Positions 1 to 6,031 of a stretch of 12,166 bases of DNA are shown piece by piece. The translations under genes were made by a program, and so were the position numbers. Position 1 is the stretch's first letter, and the number at the start of each line of letters is the position of its first letter. The notes beneath the pieces are model-generated. The model searched no databases. It worked only from the letters and a program-made list of their open reading frames with translations, and had not been told where the DNA came from. The DNA comes from Moraxellaceae bacterium (GTDB lineage: Bacteria > Pseudomonadota > Gammaproteobacteria > Pseudomonadales > Moraxellaceae), in contig JAUXNL010000530.1 in the NCBI GenBank assembly GCA_030684415.1, positions 1 to 12,166 on the forward strand, written 5' to 3'.

Positions 1-14
1 TGACGCAACAGGCT

Positions 15-305
15 TCAGCGAGGATTTTTGCCGAGAGCATCCTGCAATTGCCGAACCTCACGCTTGAGCCAGTACAGCTTGGCGTTGAGCTTGAACAAGG
101 CAAAAAGATTGAAGCCGGCAAACAAGCCAACGGCGGCGCCCACCGCAAAACTGACCAGCACCACCACCCCACTGTTGACTTGGTCAGCGGCGAAGAAAAG
201 CAGATTGAGCGATACCGTCTGGTCGTTCACGACAACCAACCAAAGGCCGGACAACAGCAACAGCAAGGCCGACACGATGAAGAAGGTTTTGCGCAGCCAG
301 GCCAT
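15..305 (-). CDS. lapA: LapA-family inner-membrane protein (DUF1049)
   Basis: The product is a 96-residue membrane protein of the LapA (YciS) family, which works with LapB to control LpxC stability and lipopolysaccharide assembly at the inner membrane. The sequence shows a short basic N-terminus (WLRK), a first hydrophobic helix at about residues 7-26, the family-typical VNDQTVSLNLLF segment, a second helix at about 46-68, and a charged heptad-like tail at about 73-92. The start at 305 is preferred over an in-frame ATG at 320. A GGAG lies 6 nt before the 305 codon, while nothing like a Shine-Dalgarno precedes the one at 320. The ATG at 305 lies 1 nt after the ihfB stop, so translation is probably coupled. 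lapB would be expected just beyond the window edge, but it is not visible here. Confidence 0.88.
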   Translation of the reverse strand: MAWLRKTFFIVSALLLLLSGLWLVVVNDQTVSLNLLFFAADQVNSGVVVLVSFAVGAAVGLFAGFNLFALFKLNAKLYWLKREVRQLQDALGKNPR

Positions 306-306
306 A

Positions 307-657
307 TCAGGCTCCGCCATTCTGGTTGGCTACGATGCGCGCTGCCGCTTCAGCCGCCAGCTCTTCCTGCAGGCTTTCGTTGACCCGGTCTTTCAGTTCC
401 TTGCCCGGCTTGAAGTGCGGCACATATTTGCCGGCCAGGGTGACGGCTTCTCCGGTTTTGGGATTGCGGCCGACACGCGGCTCACGATAGTGCAAGGAAA
501 AGCTGCCGAAACCGCGAATCTCGATACGGCCGCCAGTGGACAGGTTTTCGGACATCTGCTCGACAATGGTCTTGACCGCCAACTCGACGTCCTTGGCCGT
601 CAGCAAGCTCTGCTTGGCCACGATACGCTCGATCAGCTCGGACTTGGTCAGCGCCAT
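307..657 (-). CDS. ihfB: Integration host factor subunit beta
   Basis: The product is the beta subunit of IHF, a heterodimeric DNA-bending protein of the HU family active in replication, recombination and transcription. Residues 3-12 read LTKSELIERI and are followed by RIEIRGFGSFSLHYR (44-58), then the beta-arm tip PRVGRNPKTG (60-69), where P66 corresponds to the proline that intercalates into DNA. KYVPHFKPGKELKDRVN completes the fold. The start at 657 is chosen for AGGGAG 7 nt upstream and because the conserved sequence begins there. The open frame continues upstream with no family similarity. The protein is 116 residues, against about 94 in E. coli. The excess is a C-terminal Ala/Glu-rich tail from about residue 96. 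The gene lies downstream of the rpsA terminator and appears to have its own promoter. Confidence 0.96.
   Translation of the reverse strand: MALTKSELIERIVAKQSLLTAKDVELAVKTIVEQMSENLSTGGRIEIRGFGSFSLHYREPRVGRNPKTGEAVTLAGKYVPHFKPGKELKDRVNESLQEELAAEAAARIVANQNGGA
312..315 (-). promoter_or_regulatory. Ribosome binding site that sets the lapA start
   Basis: A GGAG (minus strand) sits inside the last codons of ihfB, 6 nt before the ATG at 305. It supports that ATG over the upstream in-frame ATG at 320, for which the site would lie downstream. Its position suggests that ribosomes finishing ihfB can restart on lapA. Confidence 0.6.
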
Positions 658-739
658 TGCCTGTCTCCCTGCGGGGGTCATTGCGGCCTCTTTCATGGGC
701 TTAGAGAGGCTTCTCAAGAACGTATGGGGATATCCGATG

Positions 740-752
740 TAACGGGCTGATT
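740..752 (-). promoter_or_regulatory. Candidate IHF binding site at the ihfB promoter
   Basis: On the minus strand AATCAGCCCGTTA fits the IHF consensus WATCAANNNNTTR at all constrained positions except the sixth (G for A). It overlaps the predicted -10 box and the likely start point of ihfB transcription, where bound IHF would block RNA polymerase. Autorepression of IHF genes is known in E. coli; here it is only inferred. A match of this quality can occur by chance. Confidence 0.35.
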
Positions 753-779
753 TTAAACACAAAAAACTCGCAGTAGCAA
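750..779 (-). promoter_or_regulatory. Candidate sigma-70 promoter for ihfB-lapA
   Basis: On the minus strand TTGCTA (779-774) and TAAAAT (755-750) are separated by 18 bases. They match the -35 consensus at 4 of 6 positions and the -10 consensus at 5 of 6. The site lies between the rpsA terminator and ihfB and would give a 5' leader of roughly 85 nt. It is the best promoter-like pair I found in the window. No start site has been mapped. Confidence 0.55.
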
Positions 780-851
780 ACCACGACCCTACGGTGGCTC
801 AAAACCCTGCCAGCGCAAGGCCTGCCCCTCATGAAAAACCGTGCGCCCAAG

Positions 852-881
852 AAAAAGCCCCGCCAGATGGCGGGGCTTTTT
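852..881. terminator. Rho-independent terminator after rpsA
   Basis: A perfect 13-bp inverted repeat (852-864 and 869-881) has a GC-rich core AGCCCCGCC, a 4-base loop, and A5/T5 flanks that make it work on either strand. It begins 28 bases after the rpsA stop on the minus strand, so it most likely ends the rpsA transcript and separates it from ihfB. Confidence 0.92.
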
Positions 882-909
882 CGGTGCAAGCTATATGCGT
901 TTTACCGCA

Positions 910-2583
910 TCAGTTGCTCATCTGCGCCTTGATCAGGTCGCCGATGGTCTTCGGGCCAGCCGATTCGGTGTCCTGCTCACGCAGGTCCTTGATCGCTTCG
1001 CGCTCTTCCACTTCGTCCTTGGCCTTGATGGACAGGCTGATGACGCGGGACTTGCGGTCGATACCGATGATCTTGGCTTCGATTTCCTGACCCACCGTGA
1101 GGTGCTTGGTCGCATCTTCGACGCGATCGCGGCTGATTTCAGAAGCACGCAGCGAGGCTTCGACACCGTCGAGCACTTCGATGGTGGCGCCCTTGGCATC
1201 CACAGACTTGACCTTGCCCTTCACGATGGCGCCCTTGTCGTGTGCACCGACAAAGTCACCGAACGGGTCGCGCTCAAGCTGCTTCACGCCGAGAGAGATA
1301 CGCTCGCGCTCGGGGTCCACGGAGAGGATGACCGCTTCCACGGCATCGCCCTTCTTGTACTTGCGCACGGCTTCTTCGCCAGTCTCGTTCCAGGAAATGT
1401 CGGAGAGGTGCACCAGACCATCGATGCCGCCTTCCAGACCGATGAAGATGCCGAAGTCGGTAATCGACTTGATGTTGCCGGCAACCTTCTCGCCCTTCTC
1501 GTGAGTACGGGCAAAGGCATCCCAGGGATTTTCCTTGCACTGCTTGATGCCGAGGGAAATACGACGACGCTCTTCGTCGATGTCGAGCACCATGACTTCC
1601 ACTTCGTCGCCGATCTGCACAACCTTGGACGGGTGGATGTTCTTGTTGGTCCAGTCCATTTCGGAAACGTGCACCAGACCTTCGACGCCTTCTTCGATTT
1701 CGGCAAAGCAGCCGTAATCAGTGAGGTTGGTGATCTTGGCCTTGACGCGCGTACCTTCCGGATAGCGGCCCATGAGTGCCAGCCAAGGATCTTCACCGAG
1801 CTGCTTGAGACCCAGGGACACACGATTGCGCTCGCGGTCGAACTTGAGCACCTTGACGGTGACTTCCTGACCGACTTCAACGATTTCGCTCGGGTGCTTG
1901 ATACGCTTCCAGGCCATGTCGGTGATGTGCAGCAGACCATCGATGCCGCCGAGATCCACGAACGCACCGTAATCGGTGAGGTTCTTGATGATGCCCTTGA
2001 CGACCTGGCCTTCCTGCAGGTTTTCCAGCAGCTGCTCGCGTTCGGCAGAAGACTCGGCTTCCATCACGGCGCGGCGCGAGACGACCACATTATTACGCTT
2101 GGCATCGAGCTTGATGAGCTTGAATTCCAGCTCGCGACCTTCGAGGTGCGCGGTGTCGCGGATCGGACGGATGTCGACCAGCGAACCGGGCAGGAAGGCG
2201 CGGATGGAACCCACATCCACGGTGAAACCGCCCTTGACCTTGCCGGAGATGATGCCCTTGACGATTTCGCCGCCTTCGAAAATCTTTTCGAGGCGCGTCC
2301 AGGTTTCAGCGCGCTTGGCTTTTTCACGGGACAGCAGGGTGTAGCCCATGCCGTTGTCCAGTGCATCCACAACGACGTCAACGGAGTCGCCCACGGCAAC
2401 TTCGATTTCACGACGGTCGTTCAGGAACTCTTCGCGGGCAATCACGCCCTCCGACTTCAGGCCGGTGTCCACAGTTACCCAATCAGCATCAATGGCAACC
2501 ACGGTACCGCTGATCACGGCTCCCCGTTCGACATCCAGACCCTTCAGGCTCTCTTCAAAAAGAGCGGCAAATGATTCACTCAT
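910..2583 (-). CDS. rpsA: 30S ribosomal protein S1
   Basis: The product is ribosomal protein S1, which docks mRNAs with weak Shine-Dalgarno sequences on the 30S subunit and unfolds structured leaders. At 557 residues it equals the E. coli length. Six S1/OB-fold repeats can be followed at about residues 20-86, 105-171, 192-260, 277-347, 364-434 and 451-520. Repeats 3-5 are the most canonical, with TDYGAFVDLGGIDGLLHITD, TDYGCFAEIEEGVEGLVHVS and TDFGIFIGLEGGIDGLVHLS. The first two are the divergent ribosome-anchoring type. The start at 2583 (MSESFAALFEESL) matches the family N-terminus; in-frame codons further upstream do not. Only a weak AGG lies 9 nt before the start, consistent with the S1 autoregulation known for rpsA. 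Terminator-like hairpins lie on both sides, so it may form its own transcript. Confidence 0.98.
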   Translation of the reverse strand: MSESFAALFEESLKGLDVERGAVISGTVVAIDADWVTVDTGLKSEGVIAREEFLNDRREIEVAVGDSVDVVVDALDNGMGYTLLSREKAKRAETWTRLEKIFEGGEIVKGIISGKVKGGFTVDVGSIRAFLPGSLVDIRPIRDTAHLEGRELEFKLIKLDAKRNNVVVSRRAVMEAESSAEREQLLENLQEGQVVKGIIKNLTDYGAFVDLGGIDGLLHITDMAWKRIKHPSEIVEVGQEVTVKVLKFDRERNRVSLGLKQLGEDPWLALMGRYPEGTRVKAKITNLTDYGCFAEIEEGVEGLVHVSEMDWTNKNIHPSKVVQIGDEVEVMVLDIDEERRRISLGIKQCKENPWDAFARTHEKGEKVAGNIKSITDFGIFIGLEGGIDGLVHLSDISWNETGEEAVRKYKKGDAVEAVILSVDPERERISLGVKQLERDPFGDFVGAHDKGAIVKGKVKSVDAKGATIEVLDGVEASLRASEISRDRVEDATKHLTVGQEIEAKIIGIDRKSRVISLSIKAKDEVEEREAIKDLREQDTESAGPKTIGDLIKAQMSN

Positions 2584-2598
2584 GTGTAAAAACCTATT

Positions 2599-2691
2599 GA
2601 TGCAAATGCATCGCTTTCTGTCCGCACATGACCAGCTCATGCGGGGCTGTTGATGGCGGTCGCGGCGTCACCCTTGCTGGTTGACGTGACG
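2599..2691 (-). promoter_or_regulatory. Hairpin-rich rpsA leader
   Basis: Three short stem-loops precede rpsA. They are CGTCAC/GTGACG (2666-2691, 14-nt loop), CATGA/TCATG (2627-2641, 5-nt loop) and GATGC/GCATC (2599-2612, 4-nt loop). A U-rich stretch, a weak AGG and the start codon follow. The E. coli rpsA initiation region also lacks a strong Shine-Dalgarno and folds into three hairpins that S1 recognises to repress its own synthesis. Equivalence here is inferred from layout only. I found no convincing -35/-10 pair in this gap. Confidence 0.35.
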
Positions 2692-2750
2692 TTGCGGCCG
2701 TTTTGCTTGTGCAAACCTTTCGGGCAGTTGCCGGGCAATCTGCCAATGAC

Positions 2751-2788
2751 GAAAAGCCTTCCGGATGCCATGGCACGGAAGGCTTTTC
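2751..2788. terminator. Terminator-like hairpin between cmk and rpsA
   Basis: A perfect 13-bp inverted repeat, GAAAAGCCTTCCG (2751-2763) and its complement (2776-2788), encloses a self-complementary TGCCATGGCA, giving a long rod-like hairpin. A4 and T4 flanks allow action on either strand. It starts 35 bases after the cmk stop and probably ends or attenuates cmk transcripts before rpsA. The T run is short, so termination may be partial. Confidence 0.7.
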
Positions 2789-2823
2789 ATCCACTTCAAT
2801 TCCTTGAGGGCGGAGTATCCGGA

Positions 2824-3558
2824 TCACGACACCTTGAGGTGGCGGTTCAGCACGGCAATCTGCTCTACTTCTCGTCGTACACGCGCCATGACGTCATCGA
2901 TACCAAGGTGGGTGGAGTCCAGCACGATGGCATCGTCAGCGGGCTTCAGGGGCGCTACCGCACGGTTGATGTCGCGGTCGTCACGTGCCCTGATGTCGTC
3001 AACGAGGGCCGGCAGACTAGCACTGAAGCCCTTTTCCAGCAACTGGCGGTAACGGCGTTCGGCACGGGCTTCGGCCGTTGCGGTCAGGAAAAACTTGAGG
3101 CAGGCGTCGGGGAAAACCACGGTTCCCATGTCGCGACCATCGGCCACGAGGCCGGGTTGTTCACGGAAGGCATGCTGGCGCTGAAGGAGCGCGGCGCGTA
3201 CGGCCGGCAGTGCGGCGACCAGTGAGGCTGAACGCCCCATTTCCTCGGTGCGGATCTCGTTGGTGACCTGCTCGCCTTCGAGAATGATGACGGCATCGCC
3301 ATTGCTGCCCTGCTGGAACTGCACATCCAGGTGAGCGGCCAACACTTCAAGGGCCGCCTCATTGTCAAAGCTGACGCCATGCTGCTGCGCGGCCAGTGCC
3401 AGCAATCGATACAGCGAGCCCGAATCCAGGACCTGGAAACCCAACAGGGTCGCCAGACGGTGTGCGATGGTGCCTTTGCCCGAACCACTGGGCCCGTCGA
3501 TGGCCACGACCAGCGCAGGCACCGGGGGCATCACGATTTTTTCGACTTCCGCACTCAT
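2824..3558 (-). CDS. cmk: Cytidylate kinase
   Basis: The enzyme phosphorylates CMP and dCMP with ATP, feeding pyrimidine salvage in the cytoplasm. The P-loop GPSGSGKG is at residues 22-29. LDSGSLYR (44-51) and VADGRDMGTVVFPDA (138-152) form the CMP-binding region. RARDDRD (190-196) carries the conserved arginine and aspartate that close over the nucleotides. The start at 3558 gives 244 residues, against about 227 in E. coli, and has a strong GAGGAA 6 nt upstream. A second in-frame ATG at 3531 would give a more typical 235 residues but has a poor ribosome site. The open frame runs further upstream (to 3666) without family similarity. The gene lies between a hairpin-rich 231-base gap and the rpsA leader, the common cmk-rpsA arrangement. 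Confidence 0.97.
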   Translation of the reverse strand: MSAEVEKIVMPPVPALVVAIDGPSGSGKGTIAHRLATLLGFQVLDSGSLYRLLALAAQQHGVSFDNEAALEVLAAHLDVQFQQGSNGDAVIILEGEQVTNEIRTEEMGRSASLVAALPAVRAALLQRQHAFREQPGLVADGRDMGTVVFPDACLKFFLTATAEARAERRYRQLLEKGFSASLPALVDDIRARDDRDINRAVAPLKPADDAIVLDSTHLGIDDVMARVRREVEQIAVLNRHLKVS

Positions 3559-3581
3559 CAATACTTCCTCGTCTTGCTGGC

Positions 3582-3617
3582 GCCCCGGAACACCCGTCAC
3601 ACGCTGACGGCCGGGGC
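3582..3617. other. Two-tier hairpin just upstream of cmk
   Basis: GCCCCGG (3582-3588) pairs with CCGGGGC (3611-3617), and inside it CCGTCA (3594-3599) pairs with TGACGG (3605-3610), leaving a 5-nt bulge and a 5-nt loop. It ends about 11 bases before the cmk Shine-Dalgarno. No T run follows, so it looks like a leader structure rather than a terminator. Function is unknown. Confidence 0.5.
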
Positions 3618-3626
3618 ACAATCCCT

Positions 3627-3653
3627 GCCTGTTGCCCAACGCCCTGAACAGGC
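3627..3653. other. Stem-loop in the cmk leader
   Basis: A perfect 7-bp repeat, GCCTGTT (3627-3633) and AACAGGC (3647-3653), has a 13-nt loop. It lies between two stronger hairpins in the aroA-cmk gap. Taken alone it could be chance; it is listed because it is one of four in a row. Confidence 0.3.
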
Positions 3654-3678
3654 CAACGGCCGGCACGGACTTGTCGCC

Positions 3679-3702
3679 GACCCCCTCCGGCAGGAGGGGG
3701 TC
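3679..3702. repeat. GC-rich perfect inverted repeat in the aroA-cmk gap
   Basis: GACCCCCTCC (3679-3688) and its exact complement (3693-3702) flank a GGCA loop. There is no T run on either side, so it is not a standard terminator. It resembles the hairpin at 8401-8420 in having a pyrimidine arm, a GGCR tetraloop and a purine arm. It may stabilise an mRNA end or belong to a dispersed palindrome family. Confidence 0.5.
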
Positions 3703-3723
3703 AAGCGCGCGTGCTTTCTATAG

Positions 3724-3764
3724 AAACCGTCCCGCAAAAGCAACCATGACCCGCGGGACAGTTT
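3724..3764 (-). terminator. Candidate terminator or attenuator after tyrA-aroA
   Basis: Arms 3724-3735 and 3753-3764 pair over 12 bp with one G-U pair as RNA on the minus strand, around a 17-nt loop. The stem starts about 25 bases after the aroA stop. The downstream tract is only GGTTTC, so intrinsic termination would be weak. It could instead be an attenuator or a 3' stabilising structure. It overlaps the 12-bp palindrome TTTCTATAGAAA (3715-3726). Confidence 0.4.
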
Positions 3765-3789
3765 TGCAGCCGTGGCGCAAGGGGGGAGC

Positions 3790-6030
3790 CTAGACCCTCT
3801 CAATGACAGCAATATTGAGGCCAGCGCGGCGAGCCAGCCCGGTGAAGTCAGGGAAACTGGTGGCGACGTTGGCACAGTCTTCTATTTCAATCGGGCCGCT
3901 GGCCCGCAGCGCCGCAATCGAGAAGGACATGGCAATACGGTGGTCACCATGACTGACGACACGACCGCTGCCCAACTGGCCACCGTCAATGATGATGCCG
4001 TCTGGCGTCACTTCGCAGCGGATGCCGAGCGTGGTCAGACCATCCGCCATGACCTGGATGCGATCCGATTCCTTGACCCGCAACTCTTCGGCGCCGGTGA
4101 GTACGGTACGACCCTCGGCACAGGCAGCCGCAATGAACAACGCCGGAAACTCGTCGATGGCCAGCGGCACCTGGTCTTCAGGAATGTTGATGCCGTGCAG
4201 TCTGGCGCTGCGAATCCGGATATCCGCCACCGGCTCGCCGCCGACTTCGCGCTCGTTCAATACGGTGAGATCGCCACCCATGGCACGCAGGATGTTGATG
4301 ACACCGATACGGGTCGGGTTGATGCCGACATGCTCCAGCGTGATGTCGGAGCCTTCCGCAATACTGGCGGCCACCATGAAAAAGGCGGCGGAGGAAATGT
4401 CGGCCGGCACGTCGATCTTCATGGCGCGCAGCTTGCCGCCACCACGCAGGGTGACTGTCGGGCCGTTCACCTGTACGTCGTAACCGAAACCGCGCAACAT
4501 GCGCTCGGTGTGGTCGCGTGTGGGCGCAGGCTCGGTGACCACCGTTTCGCCATCGGCCCAAAGACCGGCCAGCAGCACCCCCGACTTGACCTGGGCACTG
4601 GCCACCGGCATTGCGTAATGAAAGCCTTTGAGCGCGCGCCCGCCTTTGACAGTGACGGGGGGCGTACCACGCTCACCCGTGGTCTGGATGTCAGCGCCCA
4701 TCTGGCGCAGGGGCTTGGCGATACGCTCCATGGGGCGCTTGCTGAGCGAAGGGTCGCCCGACATCACCGTATCAAATGGCTGTGCGGCCAGAATCCCGGA
4801 GAGCAGACGCATGCTGGTGCCGGAGTTGCCGCAGTAAATGGCGCCCGGCGCAGCACGCAGCCCATTGAGCCCCACACCATGCACCCGGACTTCGCCTTGA
4901 TGCGGGCCTTCAATCACCACACCCATGTCGCGGAAAGCCTGGATGGTGGCCAAGGCGTCTTCGCCTTCGAGAAAACCGCTGACCTCGGTCACGCCTTCGG
5001 CCAGCGAGCCGAGCATGATGGAGCGATGGGAAATGGATTTGTCCCCGGGCACGCGGAACGTACCGGCCAGACGGCCCCCGGGCTGTACTGCAAACTCAAT
5101 GTTCTTGGGCTTCATGGTCTTCGCATAGGCCGTACCGGCCAGCATGTGGGTAAAGTGGTCTCGCGCCACCTTGGCGCGCGTGAAAATGCCAAGCAGGGTT
5201 TCGGAGTCGCCTTGCTCGATAGCGGCCCGCAGCTCGCTGACGCCCTCGGTAAAGTGCCCCAGGGCCTTCAGCACCGCCTCGCGGTTGCCGAGAAAAATGT
5301 CATGCCACATCAGCGGATCGCTGGCGGCAATACGGGTGAAGTCACGGAAGCCGCCAGCGGCATAACGGAAGATGTCGAGATTTTCCGATTCGCGCGCCAA
5401 GGTATCCACCAGCGAAAACGCCAGCAGGTGCGGCAAATGGCTGGTTTTGGCCAGCACCTCATCGTGGCGATCCACAGGCATTTCCAGCACTTCGGCCCCC
5501 ATGGACTGCCATACCTGCCGCACGATGTTCACTGCCGCAGGATCAGACTCGGGCAGCGGCGTCAGGATGACCTTGTGACGCGCAAACAGGTCTGCTTTGC
5601 CGGCCAGCACGCCACTCTGCTCGGAACCGGCAATCGGGTGCCCCGGCACGAAGCCGGCGGGCAGTGTGCCAAACACCGCGCGTGCAGCGGCCACCACATT
5701 GCCCTTGGTACTGCCGCCGTCGGTCAGGATCACGCCCGACTTCAATGCCGGCCGGATGGCCCGTAACACGGCTTCAGTCGCCGCGACTGGCATCGCCAGC
5801 AACACAAGGTCGGCATCGCGCACCGCCACTGCCGGGTCCACATCCGCCACATCCACCACGCCCAGCTCACGGGCAAGCGCGCAAGTCGCCGCGCTGCGGG
5901 CGGAGCCGCTGATGACCTGCGCCAGCGACTTTTCACGCAACGCACGTGCAAAGCTGGAGCCGATCAGTCCCAGACCGATGATGGCGACTTTTCCAAGCAG
6001 GGGGGGCGAACCGGGCACAGGCGCAGACAT
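3790..6030 (-). CDS. Prephenate/arogenate dehydrogenase fused to EPSP synthase (TyrA-AroA)
   Basis: This 746-residue protein joins two non-consecutive enzymes of aromatic amino acid synthesis. Residues 1 to about 305 are TyrA, which oxidatively decarboxylates prephenate and/or arogenate. They show the dinucleotide fold GLGLIG (19-24), HPIAGSE (131-137) with the catalytic histidine, and TSHLPH (196-201). From about residue 313 it is AroA, which condenses shikimate-3-phosphate with PEP. It shows GDKSISHRS (329-337), GNSGTSMRLL (401-410), SLSKRP (428-433), SAQVK (478-482), RDHTE (505-509), NPTR (571-574), ELRVKESDR (649-657) and DHRIAMS (696-702). These include the class II EPSP synthase signatures. 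There is no chorismate mutase or ACT domain. The start codon lies 1 nt after the hisC stop with no good Shine-Dalgarno, which suggests translational coupling. The same fusion is known in Pseudomonas and relatives. No single symbol covers both halves. Confidence 0.97.
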   Translation of the reverse strand: MSAPVPGSPPLLGKVAIIGLGLIGSSFARALREKSLAQVISGSARSAATCALARELGVVDVADVDPAVAVRDADLVLLAMPVAATEAVLRAIRPALKSGVILTDGGSTKGNVVAAARAVFGTLPAGFVPGHPIAGSEQSGVLAGKADLFARHKVILTPLPESDPAAVNIVRQVWQSMGAEVLEMPVDRHDEVLAKTSHLPHLLAFSLVDTLARESENLDIFRYAAGGFRDFTRIAASDPLMWHDIFLGNREAVLKALGHFTEGVSELRAAIEQGDSETLLGIFTRAKVARDHFTHMLAGTAYAKTMKPKNIEFAVQPGGRLAGTFRVPGDKSISHRSIMLGSLAEGVTEVSGFLEGEDALATIQAFRDMGVVIEGPHQGEVRVHGVGLNGLRAAPGAIYCGNSGTSMRLLSGILAAQPFDTVMSGDPSLSKRPMERIAKPLRQMGADIQTTGERGTPPVTVKGGRALKGFHYAMPVASAQVKSGVLLAGLWADGETVVTEPAPTRDHTERMLRGFGYDVQVNGPTVTLRGGGKLRAMKIDVPADISSAAFFMVAASIAEGSDITLEHVGINPTRIGVINILRAMGGDLTVLNEREVGGEPVADIRIRSARLHGINIPEDQVPLAIDEFPALFIAAACAEGRTVLTGAEELRVKESDRIQVMADGLTTLGIRCEVTPDGIIIDGGQLGSGRVVSHGDHRIAMSFSIAALRASGPIEIEDCANVATSFPDFTGLARRAGLNIAVIERV

Positions 6031-6031
6031 C

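Noticed and set aside
1..14. Possible start of lapB after lapA
   Set aside because: lapB is expected here from gene order, but the 14 bases contain no start codon on the minus strand, so nothing can be annotated.
841..2574. A 577-codon open frame on the plus strand, opposite rpsA
   Set aside because: It runs in exact codon register with rpsA, so it is interrupted only where rpsA uses TTA, CTA or TCA, codons that this genome avoids. S1 is unmistakable on the other strand and the antisense product has no recognisable fold or ribosome site.
2584..2827. A small minus-strand open frame covering the cmk-rpsA gap
   Set aside because: It includes the terminator-like hairpin and the rpsA leader, has no ribosome site and shows no recognisable protein character.
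3559..3666. A 36-codon N-terminal extension of cmk
   Set aside because: The frame is open, but the residues have no family similarity, the region folds into hairpins, and the ATG at 3558 has a strong GAGGAA ribosome site.
3772..5766. A 664-codon open frame on the plus strand, opposite tyrA-aroA
   Set aside because: It is in codon register with the fusion gene, so the same avoidance of TTA/CTA/TCA keeps it open. The translation is rich in His, Gly and Arg, typical of an antisense shadow.
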